Positions 42,913 to 51,872 of a stretch of DNA of 64,000 nucleotides are shown here, piece by piece. How positions within the stretch are numbered: position 1 is the first letter of the stretch; every line of letters begins with the position of its first letter. A model generated the notes under the pieces. It was given only the letters and a program-made list of their open reading frames with translations, searched no databases and was not told where the DNA came from. The translations under genes and the position numbers were made by a program. This stretch comes from Butyricicoccus pullicaecorum (GTDB lineage: Bacteria > Bacillota > Clostridia > Oscillospirales > Butyricicoccaceae), in assembly GCA_018365995.1 (NCBI GenBank), contig JAGZIY010000001.1, forward strand, positions 62,001 through 126,000. Reading direction: 5' to 3'.

Positions 42913-44148
42913 ATGGAACGTGTAGTTGTTACAGGCATGGGTGCGGTTACGCCGATTGGAAATGATATACCATCCTTTTGGGAAGGCTTGAAAAACGGAA
43001 AGAATGGTATTGCTCCCATTACACATTTTGATGCAACCGAGTATAAGGCGAAGCTGGCGGCTGAGGTCAAGGATTTTGATCCAACCGATTATATGGACAA
43101 GCGTGAAAGCAAGCGCATGGAACGGTATTGCCATTTTGCGATTGCGGCTGCAAAGCAGGCGGCTGAGCAGGCCGGTATGGTGGAAGGCGCGTTTAATCCG
43201 GAGCGAGCAGGTGTATTTTTCGGCTCAGGCGTAGGTGGACTGTATGTATTTGAAGATGAGTTCCAAAAGCTGATGGGAAAGGGACCAAGTCGGGTTTCTC
43301 CACTCTGTATTCCGGAAATGATTGCAAATATGGGTGCAGCACATATTTCTATGGCACTTGGATTTAAGGGGGAGTCTTTCTGCCCGGTTAGTGCCTGTGC
43401 AACCGGAAATCATGCAATCGGTGAGGCATATCGTGCTATTCGGCATGGCTATCAGGATGTTATGATTGCAGGCGGCGCAGAGGCCTCCATTATTCGAATT
43501 GCAACTGCGGGCTTCCAGAATATGAAAGCACTGCATACCGGAGAGGATCCGGAAGCAGCTTCGGTACCTTTCGATGCACGACGGAGTGGATTTGTGATGG
43601 GTGAGGGTGCTGGTGCACTGGTATTAGAAAGCCTGTCTCATGCGAAAGCGCGCGGTGCTGTGATTTTGGGTGAGATTGCAGGCTATGGCGCAACATCAGA
43701 TGCATACCACATTACTTCTCCTGATCCGGAGGGAAATGGAGGTGCCCGTGCCATGCAGCTTGCAATGACAGATGCAGGTATGACGCCAGATCAGATTGAT
43801 TATATCAACGCACATGGCACATCAACTCCGATGAATGATAAAATTGAGACTATGGCAATCAAGAAGGCATTGGGAGATGCGGCAGACCGGGTTCATATCT
43901 CCTCGACCAAGTCCATGACAGGACATTTGCTGGGCGCGGCGGGGGCTGTGGAGGCAATTGCCTGCCTTTTGGCGATTCAGCATGGTGTGGTTCCGCCAAC
44001 AATCAATTATAAGGAGCCAGATGCAGACTGTGATTTGGATATTACACCCAATCATGCAGTGGAAACTCCAATTCGTGCTGCACTCAGCAATTCGCTGGGC
44101 TTTGGTGGACACAATGCAACCTTGTTGTTCCGAAAGCTGGAGGATTAA
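42913..44148 (+). CDS. fabF: Beta-ketoacyl-ACP synthase II
   Basis: A 411-residue elongation condensing enzyme. It has MERVVVTGMGAVTPIGNDIP, the nucleophile Cys in PVSACATGNHAIGEAYRAI, and the two histidines in INAHGTSTPMND and KSMTGHLLGAAGAVEA. The C-terminal NSLGFGGHNATLLFRK is typical. The accB start codon follows its stop with no gap. Confidence 0.96.
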   Translation: MERVVVTGMGAVTPIGNDIPSFWEGLKNGKNGIAPITHFDATEYKAKLAAEVKDFDPTDYMDKRESKRMERYCHFAIAAAKQAAEQAGMVEGAFNPERAGVFFGSGVGGLYVFEDEFQKLMGKGPSRVSPLCIPEMIANMGAAHISMALGFKGESFCPVSACATGNHAIGEAYRAIRHGYQDVMIAGGAEASIIRIATAGFQNMKALHTGEDPEAASVPFDARRSGFVMGEGAGALVLESLSHAKARGAVILGEIAGYGATSDAYHITSPDPEGNGGARAMQLAMTDAGMTPDQIDYINAHGTSTPMNDKIETMAIKKALGDAADRVHISSTKSMTGHLLGAAGAVEAIACLLAIQHGVVPPTINYKEPDADCDLDITPNHAVETPIRAALSNSLGFGGHNATLLFRKLED

Positions 44149-44580
44149 ATGGATACAAAAGAATTAAAAGAACTTTCGATTGCGCTCATGGACGCAGTAA
44201 AGCAGCGTGGCGTTTCGGTGTTTGAAGTCAAAACAGCTGATTTTAAGCTGCATATTGAGTTATCGGGAGCAGCAGCTCCGGCAGCGGCTTCTGCAGTACA
44301 GACCGTGACCATCGCAGCCGCGGCACCACAGGAGGAAACCTTTGCCGGTACACCGGTGGAAGCCCCACTGGTTGGCGTATTTTACAGCGCACCCGCCCCA
44401 GAGGAACCCCCATTTATTGAGGTGGGACAACAGGTGAAAAAGGGTGAGACTTTGTTTATCATTGAAGCGATGAAAACGATGAACGAAATCGTGGCACCCT
44501 GTGATGGAACGATCAGCCGGATTCTTGCGCAGAACGGAGATTTGGTAGAGTACAAGCAGGTACTGGTTGTCATTGAATGA
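44149..44580 (+). CDS. accB: Biotin carboxyl carrier protein of acetyl-CoA carboxylase
   Basis: A 143-residue carrier. An N-terminal helical part (KELKELSIALMDAVKQRGVS) and an alanine/proline-rich linker lead to the biotinyl domain, with the biotin-accepting Lys109 in IIEAMKTMNE. The usual residue after the lysine is Leu or Met; Thr is a mild variation. It carries the carboxyl group from AccC to AccAD. Confidence 0.95.
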   Translation: MDTKELKELSIALMDAVKQRGVSVFEVKTADFKLHIELSGAAAPAAASAVQTVTIAAAAPQEETFAGTPVEAPLVGVFYSAPAPEEPPFIEVGQQVKKGETLFIIEAMKTMNEIVAPCDGTISRILAQNGDLVEYKQVLVVIE

Positions 44581-44592
44581 GGAGGAAAGTAA

Positions 44593-45015
44593 ATGCTGAA
44601 TCAAGAACAGATTATGGAAATCATTCCACATCGCCCACCTATGCTTTTGGTGGATACTATTTTTGAAATCACTGAAACAGGGGCGAAGGGTGAACTGCAT
44701 TTAACCGGAGACGAGTTCTTTTTTCAGGGACATTTTCCGGAAAATCCAATTATGCCAGCTGTTTTTCAGCTTGAGGCACTCGCACAGGTTGGTGCAGTTG
44801 CAATTCTGTCTCAAGAGCAGCATCGTGGAAAAACAGCGTTCTATACCAGCATTGATAAGGCAAAATTTCGTCAGATGGTGCATCCCGGTGAAGTGCTGAC
44901 ACTCGAAGTCGAGCTTGTCAAAATGCGCGCACCGCTTGCGGTTGCACAGGGGCGTGCATTTGTAGATGGCAAGCTGGCATCTGAGGCAGAAATCAAATGC
45001 TTTATCGGCGAATAA
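44593..45015 (+). CDS. fabZ: 3-hydroxyacyl-ACP dehydratase
   Basis: A 140-residue hot-dog-fold dehydratase. The active-site His is in IIPHRPPMLLVDTIFE and the Glu in GHFPENPIMPAVFQLEALAQ. GGAGG lies before the ATG. It sits between accB and accC, as in many Firmicutes fab clusters. Confidence 0.95.
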   Translation: MLNQEQIMEIIPHRPPMLLVDTIFEITETGAKGELHLTGDEFFFQGHFPENPIMPAVFQLEALAQVGAVAILSQEQHRGKTAFYTSIDKAKFRQMVHPGEVLTLEVELVKMRAPLAVAQGRAFVDGKLASEAEIKCFIGE

Positions 45016-45031
45016 TGCAGGTGCAGCGGAC

Positions 45032-46378
45032 ATGTTTCAAAAAATCTTAATTGCAAACCGCGGGGAAATTGCTGTGCGCATCATTCGCGCCTGCCGTGAT
45101 ATGGGAATTATTTCGGTTGCAGTCTATTCGGAGGCAGATAAGGAAGCACTGCATGCACAGATTGCAGATGAAGCGATTTGTATTGGCCCGGCAAACCCGC
45201 GTGATAGCTATCTGAATATGCAGAATTTGATTTCTGCGGCTCTCGCTTCGGGCGCACAGGCGATTCACCCGGGCTTTGGGTTCCTGTCTGAAAATGCGGA
45301 ATTTGCAGAGCTTGCCATTGAGTATGGAATCGCTTTCATCGGCCCTAAGCCGCAAACCATTCGGCTGCTCGGTGATAAGTCGGAGGCAAAGCGCACCGCC
45401 ATCGCTGCTGGGGTTCCAGTTGCGTTGGGATCAGATGGTGCGGTTGCAAATTTTGCGGAAGCAGAGCAGTGGGCGGAAAAAATTGGTTATCCCGTCATGC
45501 TCAAGGCTTCGGCTGGCGGTGGAGGTAAGGGAATCCGTGTCGCACATACGCATGCGGACTTAAAGAGTGCCTATGATACGGCTTCTGGAGAAGCACAGGC
45601 AAACTTTGGAGATGGCAGATTGTATATCGAGCGATATGTCGAAAATCCGCGTCATATCGAGGTGCAGATTTTGGGCGATACACAGGGTAATGTTGTGCAT
45701 CTTTTTGAGCGCGAGTGCTCAATTCAGCGCCGTCATCAAAAACTCATCGAAGAAGCTCCATCGTTCTTCCTCGACCCACAAACCAGAGAGAAGATTTGCA
45801 GTGCGGCGCGTAATCTTGCCCACAAGGTCGGATATATCAATGCTGGAACGGTTGAGTTTTTGGTAGATGACCAAAAGAACTTCTTTTTCTGTGAAATGAA
45901 TACCCGGATTCAAGTTGAGCATCCGGTTACCGAGCAGGTAACAGGGATAGACCTTGTATGTGAGCAAATCAAAATCGCTGCTGGAGAGCCAATTTCCTTC
46001 CGTCAGGAGGATTTGCAGCTGCGAGGACATGCAATTGAATGTCGCATCAATGCGGAAGACCCAGCACGAAATTTTGCACCTTGCCCGGGGCATATCCTTG
46101 CGATGCATTTGTCTGGTGGTCCGGGCGTGCGCATGGATACCGCTGCTTATCAGGGCTATACCATTCCGCCGTTCTATGACAGCATGATTGGAAAGCTGAT
46201 TGTGACAGGCAAAGACCGTGCACAGGCGATTGCACGCATGCGCCGTGCACTTGCAGAAACATTATTTGATGGCGTGACAACCAGCGTAGACTTTCAGCTG
46301 GGACTCTTGTCATCAGATATCTTTGTATCAGGAGATTTTCATACCAATTCTATCGCCAATGGCGATTTTGACCGCTGA
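45032..46378 (+). CDS. accC: Acetyl-CoA carboxylase, biotin carboxylase subunit
   Basis: A 448-residue ATP-grasp enzyme that carboxylates biotin on AccB. It has KILIANRGEIAVRIIRACRD, the glycine-rich KASAGGGGKGIRVAH, ERDCSIQRRHQK-like ECSIQRRHQKLIEEAPS and FFCEMNTRIQVEHPVTEQVT. ATG at 45032 fits the family; the open frame extends upstream into fabZ without a start signal. Confidence 0.96.
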   Translation: MFQKILIANRGEIAVRIIRACRDMGIISVAVYSEADKEALHAQIADEAICIGPANPRDSYLNMQNLISAALASGAQAIHPGFGFLSENAEFAELAIEYGIAFIGPKPQTIRLLGDKSEAKRTAIAAGVPVALGSDGAVANFAEAEQWAEKIGYPVMLKASAGGGGKGIRVAHTHADLKSAYDTASGEAQANFGDGRLYIERYVENPRHIEVQILGDTQGNVVHLFERECSIQRRHQKLIEEAPSFFLDPQTREKICSAARNLAHKVGYINAGTVEFLVDDQKNFFFCEMNTRIQVEHPVTEQVTGIDLVCEQIKIAAGEPISFRQEDLQLRGHAIECRINAEDPARNFAPCPGHILAMHLSGGPGVRMDTAAYQGYTIPPFYDSMIGKLIVTGKDRAQAIARMRRALAETLFDGVTTSVDFQLGLLSSDIFVSGDFHTNSIANGDFDR

Positions 46379-46392
46379 GAGGAGGGAAAAGT

Positions 46393-47256
46393 GTGCTTAT
46401 TGATCTTTTTCAAAAAACCAGAACGACCTCCATGCAGATGAAAGATTCGGATACGCTGCCTGAGGAAAAGCCACAGATTGTATGTAAGGGCTGTGGGGCA
46501 CAGCTTCAGGCACGTAACTACGGAAGAAATCTCTATGTATGTCCGTCCTGCGGACGGTATGCCCGCCTACTGGCACGTACACGGGTGCGCATTACTGCGG
46601 ATAAAGATTCCTTCCGTGAAATGTTTGCGAATATTCGCCCGTGTAATCCGTTGGATTTTGAGGGCTATCGTGAAAAAATTGAGGCGCTTCAGGAAAAGAC
46701 TGGCATGCAGGATGCTGTTGTGACAGGCGTTTGCACAATTGGCGGCATTGAGACCTGTCTTGGCATCATGGACAGCCATTTTTTGATGGCATCTATGGGC
46801 AGTGTTGTGGGAGAGAAGCTGACTCGTTTGTTTGAATATGCAACCCGCCGCAGGCTGCCTGTAATTCTGTTTACCGCATCAGGTGGTGCGCGTATGCAGG
46901 AGGGTATGTTTTCTCTCCTGCAGATGGCGAAGGTATCTGGTGCGGCACGCAGACATTCCGATGCAGGGCTGTTGTATATCACTGTGCTAACCGATCCTAC
47001 AACAGGCGGTGTCACAGCAAGCTTTGCCTCGCTTGGAGATATCATTTTGGCAGAGCCCCATGCAACCATTGGGTTTGCCGGCCGCCGCGTCATTGAGGGT
47101 ACTATCGGAGAAAAGCTTCCGGACGATTTTCAGTCATCAGAGTTCTTGCTTGCGCACGGATTTTGTGATAAAATTGTACCACGGAATCAAATGCGTTATA
47201 CGTTGCAGGCGCTGCTGCGCATGCACCAGCCGCAGGGACGGGGGGATTCAGTATGA
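46393..47256 (+). CDS. accD: Acetyl-CoA carboxylase, carboxyltransferase beta subunit
   Basis: A 287-residue subunit with an N-terminal four-cysteine zinc ribbon (CKGCGAQLQ ... CPSCGRYARL) and the crotonase-type core (FTASGGARMQEGMFSLLQMA, TDPTTGGVTASFASLGD, GFAGRRVIEGTIGEKLP). The start is GTG at 46393, after AGGAGG. It overlaps accA by ATGA, giving equal amounts of the two carboxyltransferase subunits. Confidence 0.95.
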   Translation: MLIDLFQKTRTTSMQMKDSDTLPEEKPQIVCKGCGAQLQARNYGRNLYVCPSCGRYARLLARTRVRITADKDSFREMFANIRPCNPLDFEGYREKIEALQEKTGMQDAVVTGVCTIGGIETCLGIMDSHFLMASMGSVVGEKLTRLFEYATRRRLPVILFTASGGARMQEGMFSLLQMAKVSGAARRHSDAGLLYITVLTDPTTGGVTASFASLGDIILAEPHATIGFAGRRVIEGTIGEKLPDDFQSSEFLLAHGFCDKIVPRNQMRYTLQALLRMHQPQGRGDSV

Positions 47257-48044
47257 GTACAAAAGAAAAACTCCCAGTATCTCAAAAAATGCGGATCATT
47301 CATGACAGCAAGCGTCCGACCATTGATGATTATGTGAAAACACTCTTTGATGATTTTACAGAACTGCATGGCGATCGGGGCTATGCAGATGATCCAGCAA
47401 TTTGCGCTGGGATTGCACTCTTTCAAGGAATTCCGGTAACAATTATCGGGCATAGAAAAGGTAAAACAACCGAAGAAAATATCCGTGCAAACTTTGCTAT
47501 GGCGCATCCGGAGGGATATCGCAAAGCGCTGCGTTTGGCAAAACAGGCAGAAAAGTTTCATCGTCCTGTCATCTGTTTTGTAGATACTGCAGGCGCATTT
47601 TGCGGTGTTGGTGCAGAGGAGCGTGGACAGGGTGAGGCAATTGCACGCTGTCTCAGTGACTTTATGGTGCTGCGTACTCCGGTTATCAGTATCATTACAG
47701 GAGAAGGTGGGTCTGGCGGTGCACTCGCGCTTGCCGTTGCAGACCGTGTTCTAATGCTGGAGAACGCGATTTATTCGGTTATCTCTCCACGTGGCTGTGC
47801 ATCGATTCTGTGGAAAGATGCCAGCCGGGAGGCAGAAGCGGCAGAGAGATTGAAGATTACCGCAGATGACCTTTTATCCTTTGGTATGATCGAGGGTATT
47901 GTCCCTGAGAGCGGTTCTTTGATGCGTAATCTCAAAAAAGCGCTCCATGAGCAGCTGAAAGACCTGTCAGCTATTCAAACGATAGATCAGCTGCTCGAAA
48001 AACGCTATGAAAAGTTCCGTAAAATCGGAATTTTCGCAGAATAA
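47253..48044 (+). CDS. accA: Acetyl-CoA carboxylase, carboxyltransferase alpha subunit
   Basis: A 263-residue partner of AccD. It has FTELHGDRGYADDPAICAGI, the oxyanion and biotin-contact region VDTAGAFCGVGAEERGQGEA, and IITGEGGSGGALALAVADRV. It is somewhat shorter than the E. coli protein because of a reduced N-terminal helical region, which is normal in Firmicutes. Confidence 0.95.
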   Translation: MSTKEKLPVSQKMRIIHDSKRPTIDDYVKTLFDDFTELHGDRGYADDPAICAGIALFQGIPVTIIGHRKGKTTEENIRANFAMAHPEGYRKALRLAKQAEKFHRPVICFVDTAGAFCGVGAEERGQGEAIARCLSDFMVLRTPVISIITGEGGSGGALALAVADRVLMLENAIYSVISPRGCASILWKDASREAEAAERLKITADDLLSFGMIEGIVPESGSLMRNLKKALHEQLKDLSAIQTIDQLLEKRYEKFRKIGIFAE

Positions 48045-48074
48045 ATGAAAACCCAAATTAAAAGGAGAATCACT

Positions 48075-48299
48075 ATGTTTGAGAAGATTTGTGAACTGTT
48101 GGCAGAAAAGTTTGATGCAGATGCTGCATCTATGACAATGGATACTAAGATTAAGGACGATTTGAATGCAGACTCTTTGGACGTTGTCGAACTGATGATG
48201 GATCTCGAAGAAAACTTTGGCATTTCTATTTCTGACGAAGAAGCAATGAAGATGTCTACCATCGGTGATATCTGCAAATACATTGAAGCAAATCAATAA
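48075..48299 (+). CDS. acpP: Acyl carrier protein
   Basis: A 74-residue acidic carrier with the phosphopantetheine Ser34 in NADSLDVVELMMDLEENF. ATG at 48075 is preceded by AAAGGAG; the frame upstream to 48045 is open but lacks a site. In most Firmicutes acpP sits near the start of the cluster; here it is last and directly precedes the terminator. Confidence 0.95.
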   Translation: MFEKICELLAEKFDADAASMTMDTKIKDDLNADSLDVVELMMDLEENFGISISDEEAMKMSTIGDICKYIEANQ

Positions 48300-48305
48300 T
48301 CTGGA

Positions 48306-48331
48306 AAAGCACCCTTTCGGGTGCTTTTTTC
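48306..48331 (+). terminator. Intrinsic terminator of the fab-acc operon
   Basis: Stem AAAAGCACCC/GGGTGCTTTT with loop TTTC and a T-run. Confidence 0.9.
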
Positions 48332-48394
48332 ATGGCATGAAGGGGGAGGGCTGCGCATAAACTATGGTATGGAAAAGAAAGGGTGAAACCATTT

Positions 48395-48970
48395 ATGCGC
48401 AGCTGGGTACAGACCCTTTGTATGGTACTGTGTGCCATACTCTGTTTATTTTTGATTCAGCATATGGTGTTATATAGTAATATCCCCATGCACATGCCAC
48501 ACACGACGGTACAGCGCGCTGGCAAGGTGCAGACGGCAGAGGAGGAGGCGGAGGAAGGCATTGAAGTGCGAATGGATAGCAGTGCACTGACAACGCTCCT
48601 GACACGCCAATTGCCTGTCGGATTTGCGCTTGAGGAAATTACATTGCAAATTACAGAGCAAGATAATCTGCTTTGTACTGCGCAAATCAAACCGTCACAG
48701 CTTCCGCTGCCACGTGCTGCACAGGCATTGCTGCCGGACTCCTGCCCGCTCTACGCACTGATATCTGTAGGATATGCCAATCAGATGGTGGTACTGCACC
48801 CGATTTCTCTGGAGATTGGCGGATTGAGACTTCCGCATGCGCTGTTAAATCCCATTGCAGAGGAACTTGGAGCAGCGATTACCAATGGAATTCGAGCGCA
48901 GGGGATTCAAATTTGCTCCTTAAAGCTTGCAGAGAAGCATATGTATATTCAAATGAAAGCAAATCAATAG
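48395..48970 (+). CDS. Membrane-anchored protein of unknown function
   Basis: A protein of about 191 residues with one N-terminal transmembrane helix (VQTLCMVLCAILCLFLIQ) and an outside domain. The outside part is mixed alpha/beta, with MDSSALTTLLTRQLPVGF, LLCTAQIKPSQLPLPRAA and VVLHPISLEIGGLRLPHALL. The plan resembles the YpmS/DUF2140 membrane-anchored family (a lipid-binding-like fold), but I cannot confirm this. The start is ATG 48395 (AAAGGG 11 bases upstream) or GTG 48383. It has a terminator on each side and is monocistronic. Confidence 0.65.
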   Translation: MRSWVQTLCMVLCAILCLFLIQHMVLYSNIPMHMPHTTVQRAGKVQTAEEEAEEGIEVRMDSSALTTLLTRQLPVGFALEEITLQITEQDNLLCTAQIKPSQLPLPRAAQALLPDSCPLYALISVGYANQMVVLHPISLEIGGLRLPHALLNPIAEELGAAITNGIRAQGIQICSLKLAEKHMYIQMKANQ

Positions 48971-49013
48971 CTCTCTTTAGATACAGAAGGATTAAGGTGG
49001 AGCGTTTTGCAGA

Positions 49014-49052
49014 ATAAAAAATGAGTAGGTCAAAATACCTACTCATTTTTTG
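49014..49052. terminator. Bidirectional intrinsic terminator
   Basis: Perfect stem AAAAAATGAGTAGG/CCTACTCATTTTTT around an 8-base loop, with A and T runs on both flanks. It serves the 48395 gene (plus) and the NlpC/P60 gene (minus). Confidence 0.9.
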
Positions 49053-49061
49053 TATTTCATC

Positions 49062-49961
49062 TTATAGAACTCGTCCGCCCCAAAGGAAATTCTTTTGATA
49101 ATTGCCGGAATTTAACGTGTCATAACGTACATAGGAGCCAGTATGTGGGGAGTGAATGAACTCACCGGCACCTGCATAGATGCCAACATGGTTGACCTTG
49201 CCGTCTTTACCAAAGAATACCAAATCACCCGGCAGCAATTCAGCTGTGGTAGCAATACGAGTATAGGTTTGACTCTGCTCGGTCGAAGTACGCGGCAGGC
49301 TGATATTCAGCGCGTTACGGAACACATATGTAGTAAACCCTGAGCAATCGAAACCACTGGGTGTGCTTCCGCCATAGCGGTATGGAGTGCCGAGGAACTG
49401 GTTTGCAAAACTCAATAGCTTGTCCGCTTCTTCATTTGCCTGTGCTGGGGTGACAGCCCGCTCGTGATGTACCTCCTGTGTATCAGTCATAGTCTGATCA
49501 AAGGTTAAGTAATCAGCACAGATATACCCAGCTGTGTCATCGATTGCGATGCGATACCAGCCATCGACAATGCCATTGACATCGACACAATCGTCCTTGT
49601 TGAGCTGGAGCATTACATCAGAGTCTGTGTTTGGCTGCGTACGGATATTGACTGCATCGCTCTTAATGATGCCTGTGCCAAGATCCACGCTTCCGTCCGG
49701 TGTTGCACTGATATAATCTGCACTCACATAGCCAATTGCGCCATTGTATGCAATATGATACCATTCATTGGTATTGTCGATGACTGCTACACGTGCGCCG
49801 CTTGGAATGGAACCGATGACATTGCCATTGGCAGAATCACGGAAGTTAAGTGTGGTAGAAGCAGTATTGACGCCAGCATAGAGTGCAGATGCACTGCTTG
49901 AAACAATAACTGCGGAAAACATAGTTGCCAGTATAGCTTTCAGATGCTTTGCTGTATTCAT
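49062..49961 (-). CDS. Secreted SH3b-NlpC/P60 cell-wall hydrolase
   Basis: A 299-residue exported endopeptidase. It has a signal peptide at 1-30 (AILATMFSAVIVSSSASAL), two bacterial SH3 domains at about 33-85 and 95-153 (LNFRDSANGNVIGSIPSGAR; VNIRTQPNTDSDVMLQLNKD), a short linker, and an NlpC/P60 domain from about 175. The catalytic Cys206 is in GFDCSGFTTYVF, His258 in VNHVGIYAG, and the third residue is probably His270. It would cut peptide cross-links or stems in peptidoglycan. ATG at 49961 has AGGAGG upstream. The gene starts 50 bases after the small gene at 50012. Confidence 0.93.
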   Translation of the reverse strand: MNTAKHLKAILATMFSAVIVSSSASALYAGVNTASTTLNFRDSANGNVIGSIPSGARVAVIDNTNEWYHIAYNGAIGYVSADYISATPDGSVDLGTGIIKSDAVNIRTQPNTDSDVMLQLNKDDCVDVNGIVDGWYRIAIDDTAGYICADYLTFDQTMTDTQEVHHERAVTPAQANEEADKLLSFANQFLGTPYRYGGSTPSGFDCSGFTTYVFRNALNISLPRTSTEQSQTYTRIATTAELLPGDLVFFGKDGKVNHVGIYAGAGEFIHSPHTGSYVRYDTLNSGNYQKNFLWGGRVL

Positions 49962-50011
49962 ATGAAAATCCTCCTGTGCGCCGAAACGGATCGACGTTTT
50001 CAAGCTTTCGT

Positions 50012-50311
50012 TTATTTCGTCGATAACGCACGACCCAGCCAAATAGAAGCGATGTCCATTGCGCTCCACAGACTGTTCTTTTCGCTTTTTTTGACGATGC
50101 GGTCTTTCATACGAACGGTGGGGCTGGTCTGCTGGAGCTGAATTGCTACTTTCGTAGCAACATCGAGGTCGCCCTCTTTCTTAGTCTCCAGAATTTGCAT
50201 CATGATAATATAACGATCTTCCATGCTGCCATAATAGATAATATTTTCTTTACGCATAAGCGGATGCCCTTTGTACATGAGCAATTCGCCTTCTTTTACG
50301 ACTGCTGCCAT
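50012..50311 (-). CDS. Small conserved-looking protein of unknown function
   Basis: A 99-residue protein, not recognised as a named family. Its beta-rich N-terminus (VKEGELLMYKGHPLMRKENI, YYGSMEDRYIIMMQIL) and basic C-terminus give a soluble cytoplasmic protein. ATG at 50311 has AAAGGAG at good spacing; the frame is open further upstream. A strong minus-strand promoter (50395-50423) precedes it, and the wall hydrolase follows, so both may share the transcript. Confidence 0.75.
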   Translation of the reverse strand: MAAVVKEGELLMYKGHPLMRKENIIYYGSMEDRYIIMMQILETKKEGDLDVATKVAIQLQQTSPTVRMKDRIVKKSEKNSLWSAMDIASIWLGRALSTK

Positions 50312-50394
50312 ATTAAAATACTCCTTTATTTTGCCGTTGAAAGCCTTGCGTTCGATTACAAATCGGTTACAAAGCATGATTACAATTTGATTAC

Positions 50395-50423
50395 ATAATA
50401 TCATGCTGTGATATTTTTGTCAA
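50395..50423 (-). promoter_or_regulatory. SigA promoter of the 50012 gene
   Basis: On the minus strand: TTGACA (50423-50418), a 17-base spacer, TATTAT (50400-50395). Confidence 0.75.
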
Positions 50424-50462
50424 TGAAAAATTTGTAAACCCAGTAAAATTGGTCAATTCTTA

Positions 50463-50491
50463 TTGTCTGGAGACTGTTTTTCGCGTATAAT
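50463..50491 (+). promoter_or_regulatory. SigA promoter of mtaB
   Basis: TTGTCT (50463-50468), a 17-base spacer and a perfect TATAAT (50486-50491), 35 bases before mtaB and divergent from the promoter at 50395-50423. Confidence 0.8.
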
Positions 50492-50525
50492 AAAAAGAAA
50501 TCTTACAAGAAATGAGTTTGGCTTG

Positions 50526-51809
50526 ATGAAATTCGGATTTTATACACTTGGCTGCAAGGTGAATTTGTTTGAAACACAGGCACTGATGCAGCAAGCACGT
50601 GCAAATGGGCACGATATTTGTTCAAAAGATGCAGATGTATTTGTGATTAATACCTGTAGTGTCACTGTAATCAGTGATCGAAAAAACATACGAGCGTTTC
50701 ATAAAATTCGGCGAGAAAACCCAAAGGCGCTTTTGGTGGCGTGCGGATGCTTTGCGCAGACCGAGCCGGACAAGCTGGAGGCAAGCGGAGAGATCGATCT
50801 CATTTGCGGAACGGCGTCCCGCGGAGAAATTATTGCACTGTGTGAGCAGGCAGTACAGGGAAACCGAGAAATAGACCTTGCAAAATTTCGTGTCTTAGAT
50901 CGTACTTATGAGGTGCTTCCGGCAGGAGTTCCGGAGGGGCGTACCCGTGCACTGCTCAAAATAGAAGACGGCTGTGATCAGTACTGTACCTATTGTATTA
51001 TTCCCTATGCAAGAGGGCATGTGCGTTCCATGCCGCCTGCGCTTGTGATAGAAGAAGCGGTTCGATTAGCACAGGCGAATGTGCAGGAAATCATGTTGAC
51101 AGGAATTGAGATTTCCTCTTATGGACGTGATTTACCAGAGCAAACGAACTTTACCGCACTGATTGCCATGCTCTGTGAAGCGGTTCCGAATACCTATATT
51201 CGTTTGGGCTCACTTGAGCCACGCACGATTGATACTGAATTTTGCAGCCGTTTACAGCGGTATGAGAATCTACGTCCGCATTTCCATCTATCTCTGCAAA
51301 GTGGATGCAACCGTATACTTGCACGTATGAAGCGTAGATACACTGCTGAGTTTTTTGCAGAGCGCTGTGCAATGCTGCGGCAGAGTTTTCCGGATTGCTC
51401 AATCACAACCGATCTAATCGTGGGTTTCCCGGGAGAAACGGATACAGATTTTGCGCAGACATTGGAATTTATTCGCGCTTGTGATTTTTCGGACATCCAT
51501 GTTTTCCCTTATTCGGTGCGTTCCGGTACGCCGGCGGCAGATATGCCTGACCAAATCCCGCTCGCAGTCAAGAATCAGAGAGCGGAGCAGGTTAAGAAGA
51601 TTGCAGCGCAGATGAGTAAACAATATCGAGAAAAATTTGTTGGACGCACACTTGAAGTTCTGTTTGAGCACCCGGACGGAGACATATGGAGCGGACACAG
51701 TACATATTGTTTTCCGGTCACCGCATCTGGACAGGAAATTCAAAAGAATAAGCTCTGTCAGGTTCACATTATGGCGGTTACAGATACAGGTGTGTCCGGT
51801 CATCTTTGA
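50526..51809 (+). CDS. mtaB: tRNA threonylcarbamoyladenosine methylthiotransferase
   Basis: A 427-residue radical SAM methylthiotransferase that turns t6A37 into ms2t6A37 in tRNAs reading ANN codons. The N-terminal UPF0004 domain carries cluster cysteines (YTLGCKVNLFETQALMQQ, INTCSVTVISD, ACGCFAQTEPDKLEA). The radical SAM CxxxCxxC is in DGCDQYCTYCIIPYARG. A TRAM-like C-terminus follows. The N-terminal TLGCKVN pattern marks MtaB rather than MiaB. ATG at 50526 fits the family; the ribosome site is weak, with a short leader. Confidence 0.94.
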   Translation: MKFGFYTLGCKVNLFETQALMQQARANGHDICSKDADVFVINTCSVTVISDRKNIRAFHKIRRENPKALLVACGCFAQTEPDKLEASGEIDLICGTASRGEIIALCEQAVQGNREIDLAKFRVLDRTYEVLPAGVPEGRTRALLKIEDGCDQYCTYCIIPYARGHVRSMPPALVIEEAVRLAQANVQEIMLTGIEISSYGRDLPEQTNFTALIAMLCEAVPNTYIRLGSLEPRTIDTEFCSRLQRYENLRPHFHLSLQSGCNRILARMKRRYTAEFFAERCAMLRQSFPDCSITTDLIVGFPGETDTDFAQTLEFIRACDFSDIHVFPYSVRSGTPAADMPDQIPLAVKNQRAEQVKKIAAQMSKQYREKFVGRTLEVLFEHPDGDIWSGHSTYCFPVTASGQEIQKNKLCQVHIMAVTDTGVSGHL

Positions 51810-51872
51810 CAACCCGTCACAAAGCGTCTATACGAAAATCGATTGGGATAAGTAGAGAAAGGGGGTATGTGC

